From Selenomonadaceae bacterium (GTDB lineage: Bacteria; Bacillota; Negativicutes; Selenomonadales; Selenomonadaceae): a stretch of 64,000 nt of DNA. Below the pieces are notes generated by a model, which ran no database searches, was not told the origin of the DNA, and saw only the letters and a list, made by a program, of their open reading frames with translations. Each line of letters begins with the position of its first letter. The first letter of the stretch is position 1. Positions 42,565-50,903 of the stretch are shown one piece after another. The stretch lies in the NCBI GenBank assembly GCA_017515635.1, contig JAFWFO010000056.1, forward strand, positions 1-64,000. The letters run 5' to 3'. The position numbers were made by a program, and so were the translations under genes.

Positions 42565-44217
42565 TTATCCGAAATAATCTTCAATGCCATCAAAAATTCC
42601 TTGTGCCGCACGTTTGACGCCGTCTGCCGAATCAAGAAGTTTTTCTTCCTCTTTGTTGGAAATGAAACCGAGTTCAATGAGCGTGGCGGGCATGTCGGTA
42701 TTTTTAACGACGTAGAAATTGCAAGGTTGAGTTCCGCGACTGGGCGTGCCGAGCTGTTCGACGAGATTGCGGCGAATGCAGTCGGCCAACTTTTGACCTC
42801 TGCCCGTCGTGCTTTTGCTGTAGTAATAACCGGTTGTGCCGCGTGCCTCGGGTCGCGTGAAACTGTCGGCGTGAATCGAAATGAAAATGTCCGCGCCGGC
42901 ACGATTGGCAACGTCGCAACGTGCTCCGAGTTCTTCAATGTCGGATGCCTTGGCACCTTTTGCGGAAACGGTCGAGTCGTCATAACGTGTCATGATGACT
43001 TGCGCACCTTCGGCCTCAAGCAACTTGCGCAACTCCAGCGAAACTTTGAGCGTGACATTTTTTTCCATAACGCCCGTCGGACCTATGGCACCTGCATCGT
43101 TGCCGCCGTGTCCGGGGTCGATAACGATAATTTTGCCTTTGAGCGTCATGAGCGATTGCAAATCTTCATCAAGTTCCGTGACGGGCTGATTGACTTCGTT
43201 GTCTTGTTCTTTAGGCTTGTCCTTGTCTTTGCCTTCGCGTTTTTCACGTTCGCGCTGTTCTTTTTCGAGGCGTTCGCGTTCCTTGCGTTCTTTCTTTTCA
43301 CGTTCGCGCTGTTCTTTTTCGAGGCGTTCGCGTTCTTTTTTCTCGCGTTTTTCTTTTTCGAGACGTTCGCGGTCGCGTTCGCGCTGCTCTTTTACTTCGC
43401 GCTCACGTTGTTCTTTTTCAAGGCGTTCGCGTTCTTTTTTCTCGCGTTTCTCAAGTTCGCGTTCGCGTTCCTCAAGTTCTTTTTCACGCTCGCGCTGAGC
43501 TTGAATTTCTTTTTCGCGATCGCGTTGTGCTTGAATTTCGCGCTCTCGTTGCTCTTTTTCGAGGCGTTCTCGTTCGGCTTGCAACTCACGTTCGCGCTGT
43601 GCTCTTTCGCGTTGTTCAAGTTCCTGTTCACGCCGCTGGAGTTCGCGCTCACGTTCATCTTGAATTTCTTGCTCGCGTTCGCGTTGTGCTTGTAATTCGC
43701 GTTCGCGCTGTTCTTGCAACTCGCGTTCTCGTTGTGCTTGCAACTCGCGTTCGCGCTGTTCATCGGTTTTGTTTAGTTCCGGCTCTTCCTTGAATTCGGC
43801 ACTGCCCAAATCGATAATCAGACGCTGACCGCTTCGGCCGCCGGGCAAAAAGAAAAGTTTCGTTTCCGCCATTGATTCAATGACGATTCGCACGGTCGAC
43901 GGATCAAATTGCGCGATACGGATTCTTTTGCCGACGGTCGATTTTAACGGGATGTCGCGTTGAACTGTCGGATTCAACCACGTGTTTTTCAGGTCGACAA
44001 TCATACGCGAAGGATTTTCGACGTAAGATTCTTTGAACTCAACTTGTTTCGTCAAGTCCAAAACGATTCGCACGGTGCCCAAGCCGTAGCCGACGCGTAT
44101 TGCGTGGAATTCGGCAAGATTCGCTTTTCGCTCGCTGAACGGTTGTGGTGCCGCGCTTGCCATTTGAGTCACCGCGAACAAAACGAGGAGACTCAGCAAT
44201 ATAAATTTTTTTATCAA
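42565..44217 (-). CDS. amiC: N-acetylmuramoyl-L-alanine amidase with AMIN domain and Arg/Glu-rich repeat linker
   Basis: 550 residues. Signal peptide MIKKFILLSLLVLFAVTQMASA, an AMIN domain (about 30-145; VRIVLDLTKQVEFKE, RMIVDLKNTWL), then about 175 residues (encoded about 43230-43770) made almost wholly of Arg, Glu, Gln, Lys and Leu in repeats such as RERELQAQ, REREKEIQ and EKEQRERE, predicting one very long charged helix. The C-terminal Amidase_3 domain has the zinc ligands in IDPGHGGND, a Glu in VMEKNVTL, SIHADSF, and the catalytic Glu in TLIELGFISN. It cleaves the amide between MurNAc and the stem peptide during cell separation. The helix could span or reach within the periplasm. Starts 44 nt after the permease. 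Confidence 0.9.
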   Translation of the reverse strand: MIKKFILLSLLVLFAVTQMASAAPQPFSERKANLAEFHAIRVGYGLGTVRIVLDLTKQVEFKESYVENPSRMIVDLKNTWLNPTVQRDIPLKSTVGKRIRIAQFDPSTVRIVIESMAETKLFFLPGGRSGQRLIIDLGSAEFKEEPELNKTDEQRERELQAQRERELQEQRERELQAQREREQEIQDERERELQRREQELEQRERAQRERELQAERERLEKEQREREIQAQRDREKEIQAQREREKELEERERELEKREKKERERLEKEQREREVKEQRERDRERLEKEKREKKERERLEKEQREREKKERKERERLEKEQREREKREGKDKDKPKEQDNEVNQPVTELDEDLQSLMTLKGKIIVIDPGHGGNDAGAIGPTGVMEKNVTLKVSLELRKLLEAEGAQVIMTRYDDSTVSAKGAKASDIEELGARCDVANRAGADIFISIHADSFTRPEARGTTGYYYSKSTTGRGQKLADCIRRNLVEQLGTPSRGTQPCNFYVVKNTDMPATLIELGFISNKEEEKLLDSADGVKRAAQGIFDGIEDYFG

Positions 44218-44261
44218 TCCGAAGCCTCCTCCGAAAAAAATTCATCATTCGTAACTGCAAT

Positions 44262-44906
44262 TTAAGTTTCGTATGAGCCGTAACGCTGTTCGAGTTTTTT
44301 GAATACCCACGTCAACAAAGCCGTCATAATCAGATAAAACGCGCCCGCGATAACAAACGGCGTCATGTCAAATTCGCGTTGCACAATCGTCCGCGCCACT
44401 CGCAACAAGTCATTCATCGCCAAAATATAAATCAGCGACGTATCTTTAACCAGGTTGATTGTTTCGTTGGAAATCGGAGGCAACACGACGCGCAAGACTT
44501 GCGGGAAAATTATATAGCGCATCATCTGCCAATGCTTGAGCCCCAACGCTTTTGCCGCCTCGTATTGCCCGCGTGGTATCGCTTGAATTCCTGCGCGGAA
44601 AATTTCGGCGAAGTACGCGGCGTAATTCAGCGTGAATGCCAAAAGTGCCGCCGCAACGTCCGGCAACATTATGCCGACCATCGGCAAGGCAAAGTACACG
44701 AACAACAGTTGCAACATTAACGGCGTGCCGCGCATTATCCAGACGTAAAATTCCATCAGGTAACGCAACGGCGCGAAAGTCGAAATTCTTCCCAGAGCCG
44801 CCAACGCACCAATCGGCAAGCTCAAAATTAACGTCACGAAGAAAATTTCCAACGTGACGGACGCGCCCTCCAAAATCAGGAGCGTCATATCAAAAAATTT
44901 TTCCAT
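44262..44906 (-). CDS. Amino-acid ABC transporter permease (His/Glu/Gln/Arg/opine family)
   Basis: 214 residues with about five hydrophobic segments. MRGTPLMLQLLFVYFALP is the HEAT-family marker after TM2, and EIFRAGIQAIPRGQYEAAKALGL is the EAA loop that docks the ATPase. It forms the inner-membrane channel for a polar amino acid delivered by a binding protein. It lies 60 nt downstream of one of five paralogous binding-protein genes. The ATPase subunit that must complete the importer is not encoded next to it nor anywhere in the window. Confidence 0.93.
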   Translation of the reverse strand: MEKFFDMTLLILEGASVTLEIFFVTLILSLPIGALAALGRISTFAPLRYLMEFYVWIMRGTPLMLQLLFVYFALPMVGIMLPDVAAALLAFTLNYAAYFAEIFRAGIQAIPRGQYEAAKALGLKHWQMMRYIIFPQVLRVVLPPISNETINLVKDTSLIYILAMNDLLRVARTIVQREFDMTPFVIAGAFYLIMTALLTWVFKKLEQRYGSYET

Positions 44907-44966
44907 AACAGATATTCCCTAACTCCCGTAGCTTTTGACGGCGGTCACTGTTTATGCAAGCGTCGA

Positions 44967-45761
44967 TTATTTTTTCAGCAAGTCGGCTTTAAACCATTGC
45001 TCGGAAATTTTCGCGGCGGTACCGTCTTTAACCATCTCGTCGAAAACTTTCTGGACTTTGCCGCAAAGTTCGGTATCGTCTTTACGGAACGCAATGCCGA
45101 ATTGGCTGACGGGGCCGACAGTCACGTCAAGCGCGTCGAATTTGCCTTCCTGTTTGCTCAGAGCGTAACGCCCGACAATTTCGTCGCAGACAAGAGCGTC
45201 AATGCGTCCGTTTTCCAAATCCATGAACGCGCTGACATAATCGCCGTAAGTTTTGAATTCTTTAAAGCTGTCCTTGAGTCCCTCAGCTTTGACAATGTAA
45301 GCTTCGGCAGTCGAGCCGGCCTGCGTGCCGACAGTTTTGCCCGCCAAGTCGGCTTCGGATTTGATGCCCTGATCGTTGCCGGCCTTCACGAAAATAATTT
45401 GGCGGTTGTCCATGTAAGGCTTGCTGAACAACATATTTTCCTGACGTTCGGGGGTGATGTCCAGACCGTTCCAGATGATGTCAATGCGCCCCGATTTAAG
45501 TTCGGCCTCTTTGGAATTCCAGTCGATTGCCTTGAATTCAACTTCGGTGCCCAAACGTTTGGCGGCCTCTTTGGCAAGGTCAACGTCAAAGCCGACGATT
45601 TCATTCTTTTCGTTTTTGAAACCCATCGGCGCGTATTCGTCGTCAAGCCCGATTACGATTTTCTTCGCAGAGTTGCCGTCTTTGGGTTGGTCACCGCCGC
45701 CGCCGCAACCCGTGAAAACCATCGTCACCAAGAGTAACGCCGCCAAAAAAATTTTCTTCAT
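44967..45761 (-). CDS. Family 3 amino-acid-binding lipoprotein, paralogue 1
   Basis: 264 residues. Lipoprotein signal MKKIFLAALLLVTMVFTGC (Cys is the lipidation site). SBP_bac_3 fold: IGLDDEYAPMGFKNEKNEIVGFDVDLAKEAAKRLG, then IDIIWNGLDITPER, SKPYMDNRQIIFVK, the hinge-side GTQAGSTAE, and VCDEIVGRYAL. Binds a polar amino acid, possibly cystine, for the ABC permease directly downstream. The first in-frame ATG (45773) abuts the AAAGGA site, so 45761 is favoured. Own promoter (45809-45837), which is a sequence duplicate of the one before paralogue 4. Confidence 0.92.
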   Translation of the reverse strand: MKKIFLAALLLVTMVFTGCGGGGDQPKDGNSAKKIVIGLDDEYAPMGFKNEKNEIVGFDVDLAKEAAKRLGTEVEFKAIDWNSKEAELKSGRIDIIWNGLDITPERQENMLFSKPYMDNRQIIFVKAGNDQGIKSEADLAGKTVGTQAGSTAEAYIVKAEGLKDSFKEFKTYGDYVSAFMDLENGRIDALVCDEIVGRYALSKQEGKFDALDVTVGPVSQFGIAFRKDDTELCGKVQKVFDEMVKDGTAAKISEQWFKADLLKK

Positions 45762-45808
45762 TCCGATAAACATCCTTTCACTAATAAAAAGTTTGACAAA
45801 TCGCGTTG

Positions 45809-45837
45809 ATTATACTTTATCGATTTTTTCATTGCAA
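45809..45837 (-). promoter_or_regulatory. Promoter of paralogue 1 + permease
   Basis: Minus strand TTGCAA (45832-45837), 17 nt, TATAAT (45809-45814). The spacer (ending TCGATAAAG) is nearly the same as at 48407-48435. Confidence 0.75.
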
Positions 45838-45869
45838 GCGCACGCGACAAGTTTTGAAAACAAAATGAA

Positions 45870-45893
45870 AGACACCGAATAAATTTTCGGTGC
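45870..45893 (-). terminator. Probable terminator after paralogue 2
   Basis: Minus strand GGCACCGAA, 6-nt loop, TTCGGTGTC, followed by a T-rich stretch. Confidence 0.55.
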
Positions 45894-45906
45894 CTGAATT
45901 TGTCCG

Positions 45907-46692
45907 TTAAAGTTTGTGTAAAATCAAATCGGCGTGAAACCATTTCTCGGAAATTTTTTTCGCCGTGCCGTCCGCAATAACTCCGTCGAAAGCTTTTTGA
46001 ACAGCGTCGCGCAATTCTTTATCGTCTTTGCGGAAGCCGATGCCTATTTCCGTGTAGTAATCTGACTGTACGTCGATTATCTCAAAATTATCGGGGTTGT
46101 TGTGAGTTTCGTAGCGCGCAATTATTTCGTCACAGATAAACGTGTCAATCTCTCCGTTTTTCAGCGCGTTCAGAGCGTCGGCGAACTGGTCGAAAGTTTT
46201 AATTTCCTTGGCGTGGCTTTGAATAAATTTGTTATCGTTGACGAAATTTTCGGAGGTCGCGCCCGCCTGTGTGGCAATGATTTTTCCCGTCAAATCATGT
46301 TCGGAGCGAATGCCTTCAGCTTTGCCTTTTTTGACCAAAAAAATTTGACGGTCTTCCATGTAAGGCTTGCTGAATAAAATATACTCTTTGCGGTCTTCGG
46401 TTATGTTAAGTCCGTTCCAGATGATGTCGATATTGCCGCTCGTGAGTTCTTCGCGCTTTTTGCTCCAATCAATCGGCTTGAACTCGAACCGGACGCCCAT
46501 GCGCTTGCCGGTCTCTTTGGCAAGGTCAATGTCGAAGCCGACAAGTTCATTTTTTTCGTTGCGAAAACCCATTGGCGGGAAACCGTCATCAATTCCGATT
46601 GTGATAACTTTTCCGGCGGGAATGTCGTCTTGAGAACTTCCGCAACCGAAAAAAAGCATCGTTGTAAAAAACAGTGTCAAAATTTTTCTCAT
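45907..46692 (-). CDS. Family 3 amino-acid-binding lipoprotein, paralogue 2
   Basis: 261 residues. Lipoprotein signal MRKILTLFFTTMLFFGC. Same domain order as its neighbours: IGIDDGFPPMGFRNEKNELVGFDIDLAKETGKRMG, IDIIWNGLNITEDR, SKPYMEDRQIFLVK, ATQAGATSE, ICDEIIARYE. It departs most from the others around the ligand pocket (DDGFPPM against DDEFAPM or DDEYAPM, and the QSDYYTEIGIGFR stretch where the others have TVGP), hinting at a different ligand. Probably last of a three-gene unit with paralogues 4 and 3. Confidence 0.92.
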   Translation of the reverse strand: MRKILTLFFTTMLFFGCGSSQDDIPAGKVITIGIDDGFPPMGFRNEKNELVGFDIDLAKETGKRMGVRFEFKPIDWSKKREELTSGNIDIIWNGLNITEDRKEYILFSKPYMEDRQIFLVKKGKAEGIRSEHDLTGKIIATQAGATSENFVNDNKFIQSHAKEIKTFDQFADALNALKNGEIDTFICDEIIARYETHNNPDNFEIIDVQSDYYTEIGIGFRKDDKELRDAVQKAFDGVIADGTAKKISEKWFHADLILHKL

Positions 46693-46748
46693 GTAAAAAC
46701 TTCCTTTAGCAAAAATTTTCGTAACGTTAAATCAGCGGTCGAATTTTA

Positions 46749-47531
46749 TCAAGTGGCGTGGAACCATTTCTCGTAAATTTTTTTAACCGTGCCGTCCTCA
46801 ACCATCGAATCGAAAACTTTTTGAACTCGGTCGCGCAACTCGGTATCGTTTTTGCGAAAACCGATTCCAAATTTGGTGACGGGGCCGACAGTCACGTCGA
46901 CAATTTTAAACGTGTCGGCAGATTTTTTCAGCTCGTAAAGTGCCGCGATTTCGTCGACAACCAACAAGTCAATTTCGCCGCCGTTCAGGGCAATAAAAGC
47001 GTCTTTAACACTGCGATAAGTTTTGAAGTCTTTAAAAGTTTTCTTGAGGTCTTCGCTTTCTTTTATGTAAGTCTCCGAATTTGAGCCGGATTGCGTGCCG
47101 ACGATTTTGCCCGCGAAGTCGCTTTCGGAATTAATTTTCGATTCGTCATCCACGCGCAACAAAACAATTTGGCGGTTGTCCATGTAAGGCTTGCTGAAAA
47201 TCATGTACTCTTTATATTCGTCGATAATGTCGCAGGCACTCCAAATCATGTCGACGCTCCCCGACGTTATCGCGGATTCTTTGCCGTTCCAATCAATCGG
47301 CCTGAAGTTAAAAGTAACGCCCATTCGCTTCGCGGCTTCTTTGGCAAGATCAATATCAAAGCCGACAATGGTGCCTTTTTCGTCGCGAAAAGTCATCGGC
47401 GCAAATTCGTCATCAATCCCGACGAAAAAAACACCGTCGGTTTTTTTTGGCGCGGAAGCTTCTTTCTCGCCGCCGCAACCCGTGAATATCGTCGCCGTTA
47501 AAATCAACAACACAGCCAAAAATTTTTTCAT
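46749..47531 (-). CDS. Family 3 amino-acid-binding lipoprotein, paralogue 3
   Basis: 260 residues. Lipoprotein signal MKKFLAVLLILTATIFTGC. Closest to paralogue 5: both share VDMIWSACDIIDEYKEYM/VDIIWSACDIINEYKEYM, where the others have NGLDI, and GTQSGSNSE/GTQAGSNSE. Binding-pocket blocks IDDEFAPMTFRDEKGTIVGFDIDLAKEAAKRMG, SKPYMDNRQI and VVDEIAALYE follow. ATG 47531 has GAGGAA upstream; a longer frame (to 47573) has no signal-peptide logic. Confidence 0.92.
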   Translation of the reverse strand: MKKFLAVLLILTATIFTGCGGEKEASAPKKTDGVFFVGIDDEFAPMTFRDEKGTIVGFDIDLAKEAAKRMGVTFNFRPIDWNGKESAITSGSVDMIWSACDIIDEYKEYMIFSKPYMDNRQIVLLRVDDESKINSESDFAGKIVGTQSGSNSETYIKESEDLKKTFKDFKTYRSVKDAFIALNGGEIDLLVVDEIAALYELKKSADTFKIVDVTVGPVTKFGIGFRKNDTELRDRVQKVFDSMVEDGTVKKIYEKWFHAT

Positions 47532-47569
47532 GTACAAATTCCTCACACAAAGATTTTTGTGACTACGAA

Positions 47570-48361
47570 TCATTGAGCCGCTTTAATCAAATCGACTTTG
47601 AACCATTTCTCGGAAATTTTCTTCGCCGTGCCGTCCGCAACAATTTCGTCGAAAACTTTTTGCACTTGGTCGCGCAACTCGATTTCACCTTTGCGGAAGC
47701 CGATACCGATTTCGCAGGCGGGACCGACTGTAACGTCAATTATCTCGAATCTGTCGGGATTTTTGCCGACTTCGTAGCGGCTTATAATTTCGTCGCAAAC
47801 AATCGCGTCGACGGTGCCGGTTTCCAAATCTCTGAACGCGGTTTTGTAATTGCCGTAAGTCCTGAATTCGCCGAGACTTTCTTTAAATTGTTTGTTTTGA
47901 ATGATGTAAGTTTCGGACGTGGAGCCGGCTTGCGTTCCGATTTTTTTGCCGGCAAGGTCGCCTTCGGAAGTGATGCCTTGAGTGTTGCCTTTCTTCACCA
48001 AAATAATTTGGCGGTTGTCCATGTAAGGCTTGCTGTAAAGGATATAGCCCTTGCGTTCGGGCGCGATGTCCAGTCCGTTCCAGATGATGTCGATTTTGCC
48101 GGAAGTAAGTTCGCGTTCTTTATTGCTCCACTCGATCGGCTTAAACTCGAAAGTAACTCCCATGCGTTTGGCGGTCTCTTTGGCAAGCTCAATGTCAACG
48201 CCGACAAGTTCGCCGCTATCGTCATGAAAACCCATCGGCGCATATTCGTCGTCAATCCCGATAATAAAAACTTTTTCTTCGTCAACTTTCAATGAATCGC
48301 TGCCGCAACCCGTGAAAACCATCATCATCAGGAGTAGTACAGTAAAGAGGATTTTTTTCAT
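47570..48361 (-). CDS. Family 3 amino-acid-binding lipoprotein, paralogue 4
   Basis: 263 residues. Lipoprotein signal MKKILFTVLLLMMMVFTGC. Blocks IGIDDEYAPMGFHDDSGELVGVDIELAKETAKRMG, IDIIWNGLDIAPERKGYILYSKPYMDNRQIILVKKG, GTQAGSTSE and VCDEIISRYE. Most like paralogue 1, and its promoter (48407-48435) is also a duplicate of that of paralogue 1, so gene and regulatory region were copied together. First gene of the 4-3-2 run. Confidence 0.92.
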   Translation of the reverse strand: MKKILFTVLLLMMMVFTGCGSDSLKVDEEKVFIIGIDDEYAPMGFHDDSGELVGVDIELAKETAKRMGVTFEFKPIEWSNKERELTSGKIDIIWNGLDIAPERKGYILYSKPYMDNRQIILVKKGNTQGITSEGDLAGKKIGTQAGSTSETYIIQNKQFKESLGEFRTYGNYKTAFRDLETGTVDAIVCDEIISRYEVGKNPDRFEIIDVTVGPACEIGIGFRKGEIELRDQVQKVFDEIVADGTAKKISEKWFKVDLIKAAQ

Positions 48362-48406
48362 CCCAACAAACTTCCTTTCACGGCGAAATTTTGATAAACA
48401 CTTGTG

Positions 48407-48435
48407 ATTGTACTTTATCGACAATTTCATTGCAA
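48407..48435 (-). promoter_or_regulatory. Promoter of binding-protein paralogues 4-3-2
   Basis: Minus strand TTGCAA (48430-48435), 17 nt, TACAAT (48407-48412). Confidence 0.7.
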
Positions 48436-48445
48436 GGCGTGAAAG

Positions 48446-49222
48446 TCAAGTTTTGAAATTAATCAGATTGGCTTGGAACCATTTCTCGGAAATTTTTTTC
48501 GCGGTGCCGTCTTTAACCATTTCGCCTAAAACGTCTTGAACTTTGTCGCGCAACTCGGTATCGTTTTTGCGAAAACCGATTCCGAATTTTGTAATGGGGC
48601 CGACAGTCACGTCGATAAGTTTAAACTTGTCGGCGGATTTTTTCAGCTTGTAACGCGCCGCGATTTCGTCGACAATCAAGAATTCAATTTCGCCGTTGCC
48701 GAGAGCCGCGAACGCGTCTTTGAAACTGCGATAGGTTTTGAACGCCGCAAAAGTTTCTTTGAGTTTGGGAATTTCGTTTATGTGAGTCTCCGAATTTGAG
48801 CCGGCTTGCGTGCCGACGATTTTGCCCGCGAAGTCACTTTCGGAACGAATTGTTGTTGCGTCGTCCTTTCGCGCCAAAATAATTTGACGATTGTTCATGT
48901 AAGGCCTGCTGAAAATCATGTATTCCTTGTACTCGTTGATAATGTCGCACGCGCTCCAAATTATGTCGACGTTCCCTGACGTAATTTCCTGTTCTTTGGC
49001 GTCCCAATCAATCGGCTTGAACTCGAAAGTAACTCCCATGCGTTTGGCGGTTTCTTTGGCAAGGTCAATGTCGAATCCTACGATTTCGCCGTTTTCGTCG
49101 CGGAAAGTCATCGGAGCAAATTCGTCGTCAATCCCGATTACGAAAGTTTTTTTGGTCGTCGAACCGCAACCCGTGAAGACCATCAACGTCAAACACAAAA
49201 TCAGTGCAAAAATCTTTTTCAC
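48446..49222 (-). CDS. Family 3 amino-acid-binding lipoprotein, paralogue 5
   Basis: 258 residues, starting at GTG 49222 (8 nt after GGGGG; the longer frame has no signal sequence). Lipoprotein signal VKKIFALILCLTLMVFTGC. Blocks IDDEFAPMTFRDENGEIVGFDIDLAKETAKRMG, VDIIWSACDIINEYKEYM, SRPYMNNRQIILARKDD, GTQAGSNSE, VDEIAARYK. Pairs with paralogue 3 by motif. Own near-consensus promoter. Confidence 0.92.
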   Translation of the reverse strand: MKKIFALILCLTLMVFTGCGSTTKKTFVIGIDDEFAPMTFRDENGEIVGFDIDLAKETAKRMGVTFEFKPIDWDAKEQEITSGNVDIIWSACDIINEYKEYMIFSRPYMNNRQIILARKDDATTIRSESDFAGKIVGTQAGSNSETHINEIPKLKETFAAFKTYRSFKDAFAALGNGEIEFLIVDEIAARYKLKKSADKFKLIDVTVGPITKFGIGFRKNDTELRDKVQDVLGEMVKDGTAKKISEKWFQANLINFKT

Positions 49223-49256
49223 GAACAAAACCCCCTTAATGCAAAAAATTTTTTGT

Positions 49257-49285
49257 ATTTTAGCTTGTGATTGACTGCTTGTCAA
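49257..49285 (-). promoter_or_regulatory. Promoter of paralogue 5
   Basis: Minus strand TTGACA (49280-49285), 17 nt, TAAAAT (49257-49262). Confidence 0.75.
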
Positions 49286-49346
49286 AAATTGCACGTCGAC
49301 GCAGAAAATTTTTCGTGATATAATTTATTTAAAGGAGTTGAGTAAC

Positions 49347-49703
49347 ATGAACTTTATTTTTTGGCGAAACGTACTGAGCGCGATTTTTCTTGTCGCGTTC
49401 GTGCTGGATTTAATTTTCGGCAACGGCGTCGAAAGTTGGCGTTATTGGATTGCGGGCGCGGCATTTCTCATTTCGGTTGACGATTTAGTTTCGACACTTG
49501 AAAAGTACGGCAACGGGCGAAAATTTTCCGAGCCGAAAGAAAAAAAGATTCAACACGTTTTGAGCGTGCTGATTATCGGATTTTTTATCTTCGATTTGGT
49601 TTCCGGACGCGAAATTATTTGGCGAGACTGGATTATCGGCGCAGGTTTCGCGTATTCTCTCCGAAATTTGGCGGTGACTTTTCGCGACAATTCGCGCAGA
49701 TAA
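49347..49703 (+). CDS. Small membrane protein of unknown function, 118 residues
   Basis: Two similar halves, each with a hydrophobic helix followed by W-R-(Y/D)-W and a second helix: VLSAIFLVAFVLDLIFG ... SWRYWIAGAAFLIS and VLSVLIIGFFIFDLVSG ... IWRDWIIGAGFAYS. So the protein is an internal duplication with four membrane segments. ATG 49347 follows AAAGGAG. No known family comes to mind. The next small membrane protein starts 21 nt after its stop and is probably co-expressed. Confidence 0.7.
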   Translation: MNFIFWRNVLSAIFLVAFVLDLIFGNGVESWRYWIAGAAFLISVDDLVSTLEKYGNGRKFSEPKEKKIQHVLSVLIIGFFIFDLVSGREIIWRDWIIGAGFAYSLRNLAVTFRDNSRR

Positions 49704-49724
49704 TTTTGACGGGAGTTGATTAAC

Positions 49725-49931
49725 GTGAAAAAATTTCTCCAAAAGCTTTTCGACAAAATCGGCAGGACAGGTTTTCTGACCATATGTTTTCTGCCGTTCG
49801 GCGCGTGGGGCTTGTATAATCACGGCGTGCCCGGTTTTTTTGCTGCATTGTTGGGCTGGTGCGTCGGCGGCTGGATTTACAAGCGTTTCATTGAAAAACG
49901 TTTCTTCAAAGAATCGCGTCGTGTTCGCTGA
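49725..49931 (+). CDS. Small membrane protein of unknown function, 68 residues
   Basis: Starts at GTG 49725, 10 nt after GGGAG; a TTG at 49716 is too close. A basic N-terminus (VKKFLQKLFDKIGRTG) precedes two hydrophobic segments (FLTICFLPFGAWGLY, FFAALLGWCVGGWIY) and a basic tail (KRFIEKRFFKESRRVR). Both ends positive suggest a hairpin with both termini in the cytoplasm. Function unknown. Confidence 0.6.
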   Translation: MKKFLQKLFDKIGRTGFLTICFLPFGAWGLYNHGVPGFFAALLGWCVGGWIYKRFIEKRFFKESRRVR

Positions 49932-49939
49932 AAAAATTT

Positions 49940-49972
49940 ATCCCCCGTCACAGATGACGAGGGATTTTTTTA
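49940..49972. terminator. Bidirectional terminator, small membrane genes / BASS transporter
   Basis: ATCCCCCGTCA, CAGA loop, TGACGAGGGAT with one mismatch, T runs on both sides. Confidence 0.85.
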
Positions 49973-49976
49973 TTTA

Positions 49977-50894
49977 TCAAGCATCGTGCCTTACAAAATA
50001 ATTCGCGATTAGCGAGCCGGAAAAATTGTGCCACACGCTGAAAATTGCGCCGGGGATTGCCGCAAGCGGTGCGAAATAAATCATTGCCAACGAGACCGCC
50101 AAGCCCGAATTTTGCATACCGACTTCGATTGCAACCGTGCGGGCTTTTCGCGAATCCATGCGAAAAATTTTTGCCGCGAAAAATCCGAGCGACAAACCGC
50201 AGACATTGTGCAAAATTACGACCGCCGCAACCGTCAATCCGACTGTCAAAATTTTGTCCGCCGAAAGTGCGACAACCGCGCCCGCAATTAAAATCACCGC
50301 GAGCGAAGAAATTAACGGCATTATCGGTTGAATTTTTTTCGTGACTTCCGACAAGAAATGATTCAACGCCACGCCCAGCAAAACCGGTGCCAAAACAATT
50401 TTCGCGATCGACATCATCATTGCCGTCAACGAAACTTCAATCTGCGCGCCCGCAAGCCAATACGTCAAAAGCGGCGTGACGACGGGAGCCATTAAAGTTG
50501 TCGTCAGCGTCATCGAAACCGACAACGCCACGTCGCCGCGAGCCAAATACGCCATTACATTTGACGCCGTGCCGCCGGGACATGTGCCGACCAAAATCAC
50601 GCCTATTGCCAATTCGGGCGGCAAGCCGAAAATTTTCGTCAACACGAAAGCAATCAACGGCATTATCGTAAATTGCGCAACGACGCCGATTAAAACTTCG
50701 ACGGGACGCCGCAAAACTTCGCGGAAATCGTTCGGGGTCAGCGTCATTCCCATGCCGAACATCACGACGCCGAGCATAAACGGAATATACGCGCCGACCC
50801 ATGTAAACAACGGCGGGAACGTCACGCCCAAAATTCCGGCGAACAAAACGAGTATTGCAAGGTTGTCGATAAAAAACTTGGAAAATTTTTTCAT
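49977..50894 (-). CDS. Bile acid:sodium symporter (BASS) family transporter
   Basis: 305 residues with about nine to ten membrane helices. The two discontinuous-helix motifs that bind Na+ and substrate are visible: GTCPGGTASNVMAYLARGDVALSVSMT and EVGMQNSGLAVSLA. Bacterial members carry organic anions, for example pantoate or 2-keto acids; the substrate cannot be deduced. The stop of the MFS gene upstream (50904) is 10 nt away, so the two are probably co-transcribed. Confidence 0.88.
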   Translation of the reverse strand: MKKFSKFFIDNLAILVLFAGILGVTFPPLFTWVGAYIPFMLGVVMFGMGMTLTPNDFREVLRRPVEVLIGVVAQFTIMPLIAFVLTKIFGLPPELAIGVILVGTCPGGTASNVMAYLARGDVALSVSMTLTTTLMAPVVTPLLTYWLAGAQIEVSLTAMMMSIAKIVLAPVLLGVALNHFLSEVTKKIQPIMPLISSLAVILIAGAVVALSADKILTVGLTVAAVVILHNVCGLSLGFFAAKIFRMDSRKARTVAIEVGMQNSGLAVSLAMIYFAPLAAIPGAIFSVWHNFSGSLIANYFVRHDA

Positions 50895-50903
50895 GTCGAA
50901 ACC

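Noticed and set aside
41463..42983. Longer rfbB starting at 42983
   Set aside because: The extra 167 codons run through the promoter, the terminator and the end of amiC and show no protein similarity.
42475..43695. A ~400-codon plus-strand frame with many Phe/Ala repeats opposite amiC
   Set aside because: Mirror image of the Arg/Glu-rich linker of the amidase; no ribosome site.
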